Assembly: GCA_001871435.1 (NCBI GenBank)
Contig: MNVC01000024.1
Coordinates: forward strand, 1 to 29,479
DNA from: Candidatus Magasanikbacteria bacterium CG1_02_32_51
GTDB taxonomy: Bacteria > Patescibacteriota > Patescibacteriia > Magasanikbacterales > UBA922
DNA: 29,479 nucleotides
Direction: 5' to 3'
Shown: positions 1-6,810 of the stretch, piece after piece
Numbering within the stretch: the stretch's first letter is position 1
How the letters are laid out: each line of letters begins with the position of its first letter
Notes under the pieces: model-generated
What the model was told of the DNA's origin: nothing
Seen by the model: the letters and a program-made list of their open reading frames with translations, nothing else
Databases searched by the model: none
Program-made: the position numbers and the translations under genes

Positions 1-190
1 ATCTCTTATTAACGCTTTTATGGATACTGTAATCATTTAATCTAGCCCTGTGTATTATTTTGTACACTGTAGGAGCAGAAATTGAATACTTACGTTTTAA
101 GTCACAAACCCTTGTATGTTCCACATAGTAAAGTTTTACTAACTCCTTTCTTTGTAAAGGAGTTATCCTAGTTCTTTTGTGAATAACCAT
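1..190 (-). CDS. Transposase/integrase-like protein, N-terminal helix-turn-helix part (runs off the window)
   Basis: The reverse strand reads from an ATG at 190-188 to the window edge without a stop, giving 63 residues. It begins MVIHKRTRITPLQRKELV and ends with SIHKSVNKR. The segment LKRKYSISAPTVYKII has the look of a helix-turn-helix (about residues 31-46). The start and the 'SIHKSVNK' segment resemble the N-termini of IS481-type DDE transposases, as I remember the family; the catalytic domain would lie outside the window. No Shine-Dalgarno sequence precedes the start, as for most genes here. A hairpin at 211-241 lies just upstream. The family call is moderately sure; whether the gene is intact cannot be seen. 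Confidence 0.7.
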   Translation of the reverse strand, partial: MVIHKRTRITPLQRKELVKLYYVEHTRVCDLKRKYSISAPTVYKIIHRARLNDYSIHKSVNKR

Positions 191-210
191 ATTTTATTGC
201 TTACTTACTC

Positions 211-241
211 TTGAGTTAAACTATTCATTAGTTTATCTCAA
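211..241. repeat. Inverted repeat upstream of the left transposase-like gene
   Basis: Two 13-nt arms, TTGAGTTAAACTA (211-223) and TAGTTTATCTCAA (229-241), pair with one T-T mismatch around a 5-nt loop. The hairpin lies 21 bp upstream of the leftward transposase start. It could be a subterminal binding site, an operator or an mRNA leader hairpin; the sequence does not decide. Confidence 0.5.
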
Positions 242-329
242 AAGTGTAAACAACGCTATTATATCTTACAATTAAATCATTTATAAATTGTTTTAAAATT
301 CAAAATTCCTAAATTTAAAATTAAAGAAT

Positions 330-884
330 ATGTCTTATCATTCTGGCAACAATCTTATAGATTCAGCAATACTTTTGGAGAAATCCCAAGCACACGAAGG
401 TATGCATGTTGTTGATTTTGGTTGTGGTCGTACTGGCCATATAGTTTTTTCGGCGGCTAAGGCTGTGGGTGAAAAAGGGATTGTCTATGCAGTAGATATA
501 CTGAAAGATGTCTTGGAATCAGTTCGTAGAAGATCTGCTATAGAGGCTATACATAATGTAGAGACTATCTGGGGTGATATTGGTCAAAAAAATGGTGTAG
601 CTATTGCTCCAAAAACTGTGGATATTGCTTTTTATGTAAATATTTTGTTTCATTTTTCTGATTATTCTGGAGTATTAGATGAAGGTAGTCGTCTGCTAAA
701 AGATAAAGGCCGAATTGTTGTCGCTGATTGGCAAAATAGTCTGCCTGGTATAGGTCCAAAAGTGGGAAATATGGTAAATTTTGAAAAAATAATAACCTGG
801 GCTCACAAAAATAATTTTTTCGTACAAGAAGATGTATCACTTGGAAAGTATCATCGTGGTTTATTTTTGTACAAGAATTTTTGA
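330..884 (+). CDS. Class I SAM-dependent methyltransferase
   Basis: A 184-residue protein with the Rossmann-like SAM-binding motif I at residues 27-37 (VVDFGCGRTGH), and an acidic residue ending strand 2 (D56 in VYAVD) that normally binds the ribose hydroxyls of SAM. The middle (about 90-130) has the 'DIAFYVNILFHF...LLKDKGRIVVADW' layout of motifs IV and V in small-molecule and protein methyltransferases. The substrate cannot be inferred. The length suits a single catalytic domain with little accessory sequence. It ends in TGA 6 bp before the yraN start, so the two genes are probably co-transcribed. No Shine-Dalgarno sequence is visible. Confidence 0.8.
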   Translation: MSYHSGNNLIDSAILLEKSQAHEGMHVVDFGCGRTGHIVFSAAKAVGEKGIVYAVDILKDVLESVRRRSAIEAIHNVETIWGDIGQKNGVAIAPKTVDIAFYVNILFHFSDYSGVLDEGSRLLKDKGRIVVADWQNSLPGIGPKVGNMVNFEKIITWAHKNNFFVQEDVSLGKYHRGLFLYKNF

Positions 885-890
885 TTTTTT

Positions 891-1274
891 ATGCCGTTGA
901 CCGAAAAACAAAAATTAGGAAAATGGGGAGAAGACGAAGCTGTCCATTTTTTATTGGGCAAAGGTTATGAGATTTTGGCTCGTAATTATAATTTGCCAAA
1001 AAAAGGTGAAATAGATATAGTAGCTTGGCATAACAAAAATAAGACCGAAAAAACTTTGTGTTTTGTGGAAGTGAAGACTAGAAGTACTTCAGATAGTAGT
1101 GCCGAAAGATCAGTAAACAAGAAAAAATTGTCAGCCTTGTTTATTGTGACCAGACATTTTTGTCTCAAAAATAATATTGATATAAGTAGTACATATATTC
1201 AATTTGAGCAGGTGAGTATTTATAAAGTAAACAATAATGTAGAAATAAAACATTATGAGATACCGATTGTTTGA
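891..1274 (+). CDS. yraN: YraN family (UPF0102) predicted endonuclease-like protein
   Basis: A 127-residue protein with the YraN signature: KWGEDEAVHFLLGKGYEIL near the N-terminus, then GEIDIV (E40, D42) and FVEVKTRS (E60, K62). These form the PD-(D/E)xK nuclease-like core. In many bacteria yraN lies near rnhB or rRNA-processing genes; here it follows a methyltransferase and precedes nusA. Its function in the family is still uncertain, with a Holliday-junction-resolvase-like fold predicted. It ends in TGA at 1272-1274, and the nusA promoter begins directly after. Confidence 0.88.
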   Translation: MPLTEKQKLGKWGEDEAVHFLLGKGYEILARNYNLPKKGEIDIVAWHNKNKTEKTLCFVEVKTRSTSDSSAERSVNKKKLSALFIVTRHFCLKNNIDISSTYIQFEQVSIYKVNNNVEIKHYEIPIV

Positions 1275-1281
1275 CAAAAGC

Positions 1282-1310
1282 TTGACAAACCCACCATTTT
1301 TTGTTATTAT
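1282..1310 (+). promoter_or_regulatory. Sigma-70-type promoter of nusA
   Basis: A -35 box TTGACA (1282-1287), a 17-bp spacer and a -10 box TATTAT (1305-1310). The expected start near 1317 lies about 70 nt before the nusA ATG. The promoter begins 8 bp after the yraN stop, so nusA can be transcribed independently of the genes before it. Confidence 0.75.
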
Positions 1311-1321
1311 ATTTTCATAAG

Positions 1322-1341
1322 CTAGCATCATAAAATGCTAG
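1322..1341 (+). other. Hairpin in the nusA 5' leader
   Basis: CTAGCAT (1322-1328) pairs perfectly with ATGCTAG (1335-1341) around a 6-nt loop, a few bases after the predicted transcription start. It is not followed by a T-run sharp enough for a clear terminator. It may protect the mRNA 5' end or take part in autoregulation; this is inference. Confidence 0.45.
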
Positions 1342-1386
1342 TTATTTTAAACTAAAACTTAATTTATTAATTATTATATAAAAAAT

Positions 1387-2715
1387 ATGTCTTCAGAAAT
1401 AGCAAAAAGTCTCCAATTTCTTTGTGATGAAAAAGGTCTAGAATACAATGTAGTGTTAGATGCTTTACAAACAGCTCTAGCTGCCGCTTATCGTAAAGAT
1501 TTTGGTAACAAACAACAAAATATCCAAGTTATTTTTGATCCAGAAACAGGGGACATGAAAATTTGGGATGAAAAAGAAGTAATAGAAGATATTGATGAAG
1601 AAACTTTGGTACATGATCAAGAAGAATTGTCCAAACGTCGTGAAGAAGCTCACAAAGCAGAAAGAGAATTAAGCGAAGAAGAAATGATAGGCCTCATGCG
1701 CTTCAACCCAAAAACACAAATCATGCTAACTGAAGCTAAAGTACATAACAAAAAAGCCAAACTTGGTGATATTATAAAAATTGATTTGGAACATCCAGGA
1801 GACTTTGGTCGTATGGCTGCCCAAACTGCCAAACAAGTTATTATCCAAAAACTTCGTGAAGCAGAACGTGGTAATGTTTTTGAAGATTTCAAAAATCAAG
1901 AAAAAGGTATTGTCCAAGGTGTAGTCCAGCGTCGTGATAGAAGTGGTGGCTTTATAATTGACCTTGGAAAAATTACCGGTATTTTGTCAAGTAGTGAAAT
2001 GATGCCACGTGAAAGATATAATCTCGGAACCAAAATGCGTTTTTATGTTTTGTCAGTTAGTATGGGTAATCGTGGTCCAGAAATTATTTTGTCTCGCAAA
2101 GACAAACGTATCGTAGAAGTAGTCTTTAGTCAGGAAATTCCAGAGATTGCTTCTGGAGATGTCCTAATAAAGGGTATTGCTCGTGATGCTGGTAATCGTT
2201 CCAAAGTTTCTGTCTTCACCGAAGATGAATCTATTGATCCAATTGGTTCTTGCATTGGACAACGCGGTAGTCGTATCACTACTATTATTGAAGAATTAGG
2301 TGGTGAAAAAATAGATATTATTCAATATAGTGAAAAACCAATAGAATATATCAAAAATTCTTTGTCCCCTGCCAAGATAAATAGTGTAGAATTAAATGAA
2401 GAAAAAAAAGAAGCCTTAGCTATGGTAGCTAGTGATCAATTTTCTTTGGCTATTGGTCGTGGTGGGCAAAATGTTCGTCTAGCCGCTGAGCTTACTGGTT
2501 GGAAAATAAAAGTTCAAGATTTGGGTGGTGAAAAAGAAATTAGTAGTGAAGATGAAGTAATAGAAGTTGAAAAAGTTTTGCAAGAAAAAGTAGAAAAGTC
2601 CGCCCAAGGCGGATCCGCCTTGGGCGGAAAAGAAGAAATAAAAACCGAAGAAGTTGTAGAAGATGTCGTGGTAGAAGAATCAGCTTCAAAAATAAAAGAA
2701 GAATCCGTTGAATAG
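1387..2715 (+). CDS. nusA: Transcription termination/antitermination factor NusA
   Basis: A 442-residue NusA that binds RNA polymerase and nascent RNA to control pausing, termination and antitermination. Visible domains: an N-terminal polymerase-binding domain (1 to about 130, with a charged, Glu-rich stretch near 65-105), an S1 domain (about 172-240, starting KGIVQGVVQRRDRSGG), KH1 with the loop GQRG at 291-294, and KH2 with GRGG at 357-360. After KH2 (from about 385) comes an acidic, low-complexity tail instead of the C-terminal repeats of E. coli NusA. The tail contains a 30-bp palindromic element in frame (residues 405-414). NusA is often in an operon with rimP and infB, but here it is followed by yidC with its own promoter. 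Confidence 0.97.
   Translation: MSSEIAKSLQFLCDEKGLEYNVVLDALQTALAAAYRKDFGNKQQNIQVIFDPETGDMKIWDEKEVIEDIDEETLVHDQEELSKRREEAHKAERELSEEEMIGLMRFNPKTQIMLTEAKVHNKKAKLGDIIKIDLEHPGDFGRMAAQTAKQVIIQKLREAERGNVFEDFKNQEKGIVQGVVQRRDRSGGFIIDLGKITGILSSSEMMPRERYNLGTKMRFYVLSVSMGNRGPEIILSRKDKRIVEVVFSQEIPEIASGDVLIKGIARDAGNRSKVSVFTEDESIDPIGSCIGQRGSRITTIIEELGGEKIDIIQYSEKPIEYIKNSLSPAKINSVELNEEKKEALAMVASDQFSLAIGRGGQNVRLAAELTGWKIKVQDLGGEKEISSEDEVIEVEKVLQEKVEKSAQGGSALGGKEEIKTEEVVEDVVVEESASKIKEESVE
2599..2628. repeat. 30-bp perfect palindromic element inside nusA
   Basis: The half-site TCCGCCCAAGGCGGA (2599-2613) is followed by its exact reverse complement, centred on GGATCC. It fills exactly ten codons of nusA (residues 405-414, SAQGGSALGG) and has no stop in any of the three frames. 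It is far more GC-rich than the A-rich codons around it. The same sequence recurs in the spacer at 5037-5070, and a two-base variant lies in the helicase gene at 20299-20328. Confidence 0.95.
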
Positions 2716-2744
2716 TTGTTTTAGATTGTCATACATGTTATAAT
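2716..2744 (+). promoter_or_regulatory. Sigma-70-type promoter of yidC
   Basis: TTGTTT (2716-2721), a 17-bp spacer and a perfect TATAAT (2739-2744). It starts at the base after the nusA stop codon and lies about 30 bp before the yidC ATG. Confidence 0.65.
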
Positions 2745-2773
2745 TAACCTCACTTTATATCTAATTTTTATTT

Positions 2774-3559
2774 ATGCATGCTTTATTTCAAGCCTTACTT
2801 ACTCAGCCTATTTTCAATTTGTTTGTAGGTTTGTACAATCTTATTCCTGACGTGGGTGTTGTAATTTTGGTTATTACCATACTTATTAAATTGGTCTTAT
2901 ATCCTAGTACCAACAAATCTATTAAGGCTCAAAAAGATTTGACAGAATTACAACCAAAATTGGAAGCTCTAAAAAAGAAATATGCAGGTGATCAACAAAA
3001 AATTGCTCAAGAGACTATGGCTCTTTACAAAGAGCACAAAGTAAATCCTTTTGGTTCTTGTCTGCCATTGCTTATTCAGTTGCCAATTTTTTTGGCTCTT
3101 TATTCGGTTTTGAGTTCTGTTTTTTCAGGTGCCAAATTTGATTTGTTGTATTCATTTGTCAAAAATCCAGAACAAATAAATTCTGTTACTTTAGGTCTAT
3201 TTGATCTTAGTAAAAATGATAATATTTTTTTGGCTTTACTTGCTGGTGGAGCTCAGTTTGCTCAAGCTAAGATGTTTACTCGTAAGCAACCTCCAAAGAC
3301 AGCTGGTCCTGGTGCCAAAGACGAATCTATGACAGCTATGATGAACAAACAAATGACTTATTTTATGCCAGTAATTACAGTAATGATTGGTTATCAGCTT
3401 CCTGGTGGGCTTGCTCTTTATTGGTTCTTATCGACTGGTATCACTGCTTTGCAACAAGTGATTTTGTTTCGTAAACATGATGGTACAGGTCCAAGTGCGA
3501 CTACTACCTTTATAAACAAAAAAGATAACAATGTAATTGAGGGAAAAATTAGTGAATAA
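2774..3559 (+). CDS. yidC: Membrane protein insertase YidC/Oxa1 family
   Basis: A 261-residue polytopic protein that inserts and folds membrane proteins, alone or with SecYEG. It lacks the large periplasmic domain of Gram-negative YidC. The first membrane segment is about 20-42, and a charged cytoplasmic hairpin follows (about 50-90, 'KAQKDLTELQPKLEALKKKY'). The conserved 'NPFGSCLPLLIQLPIFLALY' region is at about 96-115, with further membrane segments near 150, 200 and 220. The position that normally holds the groove arginine appears to be lysine here (K39 in ITILIKLVLYP). A short PRC-barrel-like gene follows after 16 bp. The usual neighbours rnpA, rpmH and jag are not present in this window. 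Confidence 0.95.
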   Translation: MHALFQALLTQPIFNLFVGLYNLIPDVGVVILVITILIKLVLYPSTNKSIKAQKDLTELQPKLEALKKKYAGDQQKIAQETMALYKEHKVNPFGSCLPLLIQLPIFLALYSVLSSVFSGAKFDLLYSFVKNPEQINSVTLGLFDLSKNDNIFLALLAGGAQFAQAKMFTRKQPPKTAGPGAKDESMTAMMNKQMTYFMPVITVMIGYQLPGGLALYWFLSTGITALQQVILFRKHDGTGPSATTTFINKKDNNVIEGKISE

Positions 3560-3575
3560 AATATTTTTGAAAGTT

Positions 3576-3854
3576 ATGCGACTAAATTTGAAACAACTCA
3601 AAAATTTGTCAGTAGAAACGATTAGTGGATTATCTCTAGGTTTTGTCCATGATGTAATATGGGATACAGAATCAAATATACTTGTACAATTGTTTGTCAA
3701 AAAAATAACTGCTCCTACAAAAAAATATTTGATAAATACAACACAAATTGTCAAAATTGACGAAACAAAAATAGTAGTAGAGGATAATATAATAAGTGAA
3801 AATTTTGCTAAGTTTGCCAAAAAAATTCCCAAAGGTGAAATTTTGTCAGTCTAA
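3576..3854 (+). CDS. PRC-barrel-like small protein
   Basis: A 92-residue protein from ATG 3576 (MRLNLKQLKNLSVETISG). In-frame codons reach further upstream, but that start would overlap yidC. The pattern 'LKNLSVETISGLSLGFVHDVIWDTESNILVQLFV' fits the first strands of a PRC-barrel: a 'V.t.sG..lG.v.d...d' turn, then a strand describing the output. A second strand set is near 60-80. PRC-barrel proteins act in RNA processing (RimM) or photosynthesis-related complexes, and stand-alone copies are mostly uncharacterised. It is probably co-transcribed with yidC and ends before the terminator at 3868. Confidence 0.6.
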   Translation: MRLNLKQLKNLSVETISGLSLGFVHDVIWDTESNILVQLFVKKITAPTKKYLINTTQIVKIDETKIVVEDNIISENFAKFAKKIPKGEILSV

Positions 3855-3867
3855 AAATTTTATCAGG

Positions 3868-3901
3868 AAGACAGACCAAAAAAATGGTCTGTCTTTTATT
3901 T
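3868..3901 (+). terminator. Intrinsic terminator of the yidC operon
   Basis: AAGACAGACCA (3868-3878) pairs perfectly with TGGTCTGTCTT (3885-3895) around an A6 loop and is followed by TTTTATTTTTG. The A-run on the left could also let it stop leftward transcription. Confidence 0.92.
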
Positions 3902-3963
3902 TTGTTTGTTTTAGGTTAAAATGGTAGTGTGGTTTATATTTTTGTTGAAAGATTTTATACATT

Positions 3964-4914
3964 ATGAATAATTGTAGTAATATCAAAATTCAAGAAGCCA
4001 TCCTAAAAACACTGTCTTATTTTGATATTTTTGAATATTCTTTGACTAGTGAAGAATTGAGACGTCTCCTATGGTTTCCTGACAATGTGAATGATGAAGA
4101 TTTTTTTGTCAATTTGCAAATTCTTTTAGATGAAAATAAGATTGCTTGTAAATATAGTTTTTATTTTTTGAAAGATAAAAAAGACTATGTCAAAAGTCGT
4201 CAGCTAAAAGTAAAATTGGTAGAACAAAAAATGTCCATTGCCAAACGTGCTATAGATAAATTGCGTAAAGTGCCATTTTTGCGGGCTGTCTTTGTCTGCA
4301 ATACTGTCGCTTTAGGTGTACCAAATAATAATAGTGATATTGATGTTTTTATAGTTACACGAAAAAATTATATTTGGTTGGTGCGTTTTTTCTCCACTAT
4401 TATTCTCAAGTTTTTTCGTTTGCGTACTTCTAGATCAAATCACAAAGATAGAGTATGTCTTAGTTTCTATGCTACAGATAACAATTTGAATTTGGAAAGA
4501 TTAAAAATAAAAAATAAAACAGATATTTATTTGGTTTATTGGCTTTTGCAACTCATACCTATTTATGATCCAGAGAATTTGTATATTAGCATTTTGAATG
4601 CTAATAGGTGGTTGGATGAGTATGTCAATGTCAAAAAACACAGTTTTTTTTTGGTAGATTATTTGCGAGTCAAAAATTTTAAGAATGATTTGAAAATAAA
4701 AAATAAATTGGAAAATTTTTTTGCTGAAAAAGACTATTTGATAAACTTTTTGAAAAAAATACAAATACCAAAAATAAGAAAAAATTATGGACTTTATGCT
4801 GATAGAGCAGATACGCGGGTAGTCATTTCTGATGATTTTCTCAAGTTTCATGAAAATGATAGAAGGAAAGAATATTGTGAAAAGTGGCTCAAGAATTGTG
4901 AAAGTTTGATGTAA
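3964..4914 (+). CDS. Predicted nucleotidyltransferase with N-terminal winged-helix-like region
   Basis: A 316-residue protein. The N-terminal part (about 1-75, 'LSYFDIFEYSLTSEELRRLL') looks like a small winged helix. The core carries the polymerase-beta-type nucleotidyltransferase motif as VALGVPNNNSDIDVFIV (about 116-132), where S-D-I-D supplies the paired metal-binding acids. The 'GS' turn is replaced by G-V-P, which is common in distant members. The rest is helical and Lys-rich. A substrate cannot be named. The next gene is an O-antigen ligase-like protein, so a role in surface glycan work is possible but unproven. Confidence 0.65.
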   Translation: MNNCSNIKIQEAILKTLSYFDIFEYSLTSEELRRLLWFPDNVNDEDFFVNLQILLDENKIACKYSFYFLKDKKDYVKSRQLKVKLVEQKMSIAKRAIDKLRKVPFLRAVFVCNTVALGVPNNNSDIDVFIVTRKNYIWLVRFFSTIILKFFRLRTSRSNHKDRVCLSFYATDNNLNLERLKIKNKTDIYLVYWLLQLIPIYDPENLYISILNANRWLDEYVNVKKHSFFLVDYLRVKNFKNDLKIKNKLENFFAEKDYLINFLKKIQIPKIRKNYGLYADRADTRVVISDDFLKFHENDRRKEYCEKWLKNCESLM

Positions 4915-4941
4915 TTTATTTATTTACATTGATTTTGATTA

Positions 4942-5115
4942 CGTCATCCCGAGCGTAGAGAGCGAGGAACGAGCGAACGGAGTCGAGGGATCTCCTTTCG
5001 TTGTAAGTAAACAATAATACTTTGAAAGAGGATTTCTCTCCGCCCAAGGCGGATCCGCCTTGGGCGGAGACTTCATTTCATTCACTATCGTTCACTCATT
5101 TCGCTCGGGATGACG
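4942..5115. repeat. 174-bp element bounded by 14-bp inverted repeats, with a nested palindrome
   Basis: CGTCATCCCGAGCG (4942-4955) and CGCTCGGGATGACG (5102-5115) are perfect inverted repeats. The interior holds 'GAGCGAGG.ACGAGCGAACGGAGTCGAGGGATCTCC'-like GC-rich sequence and a complete copy of the 30-bp palindrome. Intergenic 'TCATCCCGAGCG' repeats are known from many bacterial genomes. No ORF of useful size lies inside. The right arm contains an ATG at 5110 that is in frame with the next gene but is probably not its start. Confidence 0.85.
5037..5070. repeat. 34-bp perfect palindrome (30-bp element plus 2 bp on each side)
   Basis: This is the same 30-bp sequence as at 2599-2628, here extended by CT on the left and AG on the right that also pair. 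It sits in the middle of the larger inverted-repeat element 4942-5115, apparently a nested insertion. Confidence 0.93.
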
Positions 5116-5130
5116 GATAAAAATTTTTTT

Positions 5131-6429
5131 ATGCTAAATAAAATAAAAAATATATTACTAAAATCTTTTCTGTTTTTTTTCCCTTTTCAAACTATTTATA
5201 TTATCCAAGAACAATTTCTAAACGGTAGCAAATGGCAGTATGGAACTGTAGGATTTTATTTTACAGAAATGCTTTTGTGGTTGTTGATTATATTTTTTAT
5301 AATTGATTATTTTGTTTTGTTGAAAAATAAAAAAGTAAAAATACAATCTGGTTTTAGCAAAGAAAAATTATTTTCAGTCTCAATTTTACTTTTCTTATTA
5401 TATTTACTTTATAATACTTTTTTTGTCGCACAAGATTTGCAAGTAGCTTGGCAGATGACACGTTGGTTTGAGTTGTCTTTTTTGTTATTTATAATTTTGA
5501 CAAGTGGATTTTTGAAATCAAAAGAAATTTTGTGGTCAGTGGTATTGGGTAGTATTTTGCCAAGTCTGTTGGGGATTTGGCAATTTTTGTCCCAGAGCTC
5601 TTTTGCTAACAAATTTTTGGGGTTGGCTTTACATGCCCCAGAAGTATCTGGTGTATCTGTCATAACTAGTGATCAAATTGGTCGTTGGCTTCGAGCTTAT
5701 GGCACTTTCAATCATCCTAATATTTTTGGTGGGTATTTGGTTTTGGTAATTATTTTTACTTTTTTATTAATGAGAAAAATAGAATCAAAAAAACAAAATA
5801 TTTTTTTGATTTGTGTTTTGTTTGTGGAGACTATGGTCTTATTTTTTACTTTTAGTCGTACAGCTTGGTTGGCTTGGTTGATATTTATAGTTTTTGTTTC
5901 TTTGAATTATTTTGTAATAAACAAAAAAGTTGTTTGGCCAATGATTTTTAGTTTTGTATTTTTTGCTATTTTGTTTTCTATGTTTTTTTCTTTGGTACAA
6001 AATAGATTGGAAATAAAATCTACTTATGAAATCAAATCAATTTCACAGAGAGTTACGGGCTATAGGGAAGTTTTGGAAATTTGGGATAAGCACAAATATT
6101 TAGGAGTAGGAATAGGGAATTATACTTTGGCTAGTTACAATCTGGAGTCAAACAAAAATGGGAATATTTATCAACCAGTACACAATATATTTTTGTTGTT
6201 TGTAGTAGAAAATGGTATCATTGGTTTTGCTTTATTTTGCTTTATTTTGGTCACTTTTTTTATTTATTATTTTAGTATAGTAGATAGAAAGAAGATATTT
6301 TTTTCGGTTGTTTTAGCTTTTATTTATCTTATTTTAGGTTTTTTTGATCATTATCTTTTGTCTTCTTATATTGGTTTGATGATTTTGGTGTTGTATTTGG
6401 CAGTTATCAATCGTTTGTCCACAGAGTAG
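5131..6429 (+). CDS. O-antigen ligase/polymerase-like (WaaL/Wzy_C) membrane protein
   Basis: A protein of 432 residues with about ten or more membrane segments. I chose ATG 5131 (MLNKIKNILLKSFLFFFPF) because the in-frame ATG at 5110 lies in the arm of a repeat. The family's conserved block is visible: 'LRAYGTFNHPNIFGGYL' in the first half, 'FFTFSRTAWLAW' after it, then a non-membrane loop with 'QRVTGYREVLEIWDKHKYLGVGIGNY' and 'YQPVHNIFLLFVVENGIIG'. The His of the HN motif in the last block and the Arg of SRT/A are typical of the Wzy_C superfamily. Such proteins polymerise or transfer lipid-linked glycans on the outer face of the membrane. The acceptor is unknown; the PAP2 and guanylyltransferase genes downstream fit a glycan pathway. 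Confidence 0.85.
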   Translation: MLNKIKNILLKSFLFFFPFQTIYIIQEQFLNGSKWQYGTVGFYFTEMLLWLLIIFFIIDYFVLLKNKKVKIQSGFSKEKLFSVSILLFLLYLLYNTFFVAQDLQVAWQMTRWFELSFLLFIILTSGFLKSKEILWSVVLGSILPSLLGIWQFLSQSSFANKFLGLALHAPEVSGVSVITSDQIGRWLRAYGTFNHPNIFGGYLVLVIIFTFLLMRKIESKKQNIFLICVLFVETMVLFFTFSRTAWLAWLIFIVFVSLNYFVINKKVVWPMIFSFVFFAILFSMFFSLVQNRLEIKSTYEIKSISQRVTGYREVLEIWDKHKYLGVGIGNYTLASYNLESNKNGNIYQPVHNIFLLFVVENGIIGFALFCFILVTFFIYYFSIVDRKKIFFSVVLAFIYLILGFFDHYLLSSYIGLMILVLYLAVINRLSTE

Positions 6430-6458
6430 TCCACCTTTCTATCCCCAGAAATACCAAA

Positions 6459-6484
6459 TTGGCTGTTTTCAGCCAAATTTTTTT
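6459..6484 (+). terminator. Intrinsic terminator after the O-antigen ligase-like gene
   Basis: TTGGCTG (6459-6465) pairs with CAGCCAA (6470-6476) around TTTT, and is followed by ATTTTTTT. Further A-T pairs extend the stem. Confidence 0.9.
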
Positions 6485-6486
6485 GA

Positions 6487-6515
6487 TTGACACTTGTATT
6501 TTTTTTGTTTAATAT
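6487..6515 (+). promoter_or_regulatory. Promoter-like sequence upstream of the folded element
   Basis: TTGACA (6487-6492), a 17-bp spacer and TAATAT (6510-6515), directly after a terminator. No ORF of useful size follows, and the groES promoter lies 240 bp further on. If active, it would transcribe the repeat at 6558-6592 and the folded element at 6603-6725. Confidence 0.55.
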
Positions 6516-6557
6516 AACTGTATTGATTGTCATTAATAAAATGTCTTTTTCAAGAAA

Positions 6558-6592
6558 GATTCTGATCCGTCAGCCGACAGATTAGGATGACA
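6558..6592. repeat. Diverged copy of the GATCCTGA...GGATGACA intergenic repeat
   Basis: A hairpin CTGATCCGTC / GACAGATTAG (6562-6585) with one mismatch and one G-U pair ends in AGGATGACA. It resembles the right end of the repeat at 9118-9243 and the repeat at 26580-26634. Confidence 0.55.
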
Positions 6593-6602
6593 AAATAATA
6601 TT

Positions 6603-6725
6603 AAAGAAGCCAATGTTAGCAACATGCGTGAAGCGTACGCTGTTTTTAATTCGTGTTTTCTTGACAGGCATCACGAATTTTTTATACGGTCGTCGTATCA
6701 AGCTGTTGCTAACATTGGTTTTTTT
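6603..6725 (+). other. Folded element: 22-bp closing stem around three hairpins, ending in a T-run
   Basis: CCAATGTTAGCAACA (6610-6624) pairs perfectly with TGTTGCTAACATTGG (6704-6718). The stem continues outward for seven A-T and G-U pairs into the T-run 6719-6725. Inside are three smaller hairpins: GCGT/ACGC (6626-6640), AATTCGTG/CACGAATT (6648-6655 with 6672-6679) and ATACG/CGTAT (6684-6698). This gives a four-way-junction layout. It ends like an intrinsic terminator and follows a promoter-like site, so a small RNA is possible. A MITE with 15-bp terminal inverted repeats is the alternative. I recognise no known RNA family. Confidence 0.55.
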
Positions 6726-6754
6726 GTACTCAATTTGGCCACAAAATATTTGTC

Positions 6755-6783
6755 TTGACATTTTGTGGTGCTAGCTGTATGAT
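6755..6783 (+). promoter_or_regulatory. groESL promoter, near consensus
   Basis: TTGACA (6755-6760), a 17-bp spacer and TATGAT (6778-6783). The predicted start near 6790 falls inside the CIRCE-like operator, so repressor binding would block polymerase directly. Confidence 0.88.
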
Positions 6784-6785
6784 AT

Positions 6786-6810
6786 TATCACTCACTTGTA
6801 TTGAGTGATA
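6786..6810. promoter_or_regulatory. CIRCE-type HrcA operator (variant)
   Basis: TATCACTC (6786-6793), a 9-bp spacer and GAGTGATA (6803-6810): a perfect 8-bp inverted repeat with exactly the spacing of the CIRCE element (consensus TTAGCACTC-N9-GAGTGCTAA). The core CACTC/GAGTG is kept, while the outer GC/GC is A/T. The position upstream of groES and over the start site is the classical one. hrcA itself is not in this window. Confidence 0.88.

Noticed and set aside
5110..5130. ATG 5110 as start of the O-antigen ligase-like gene
   Set aside because: It lies in the terminal arm of an inverted repeat; ATG 5131 gives a typical start with a basic N-terminus before the first membrane segment.
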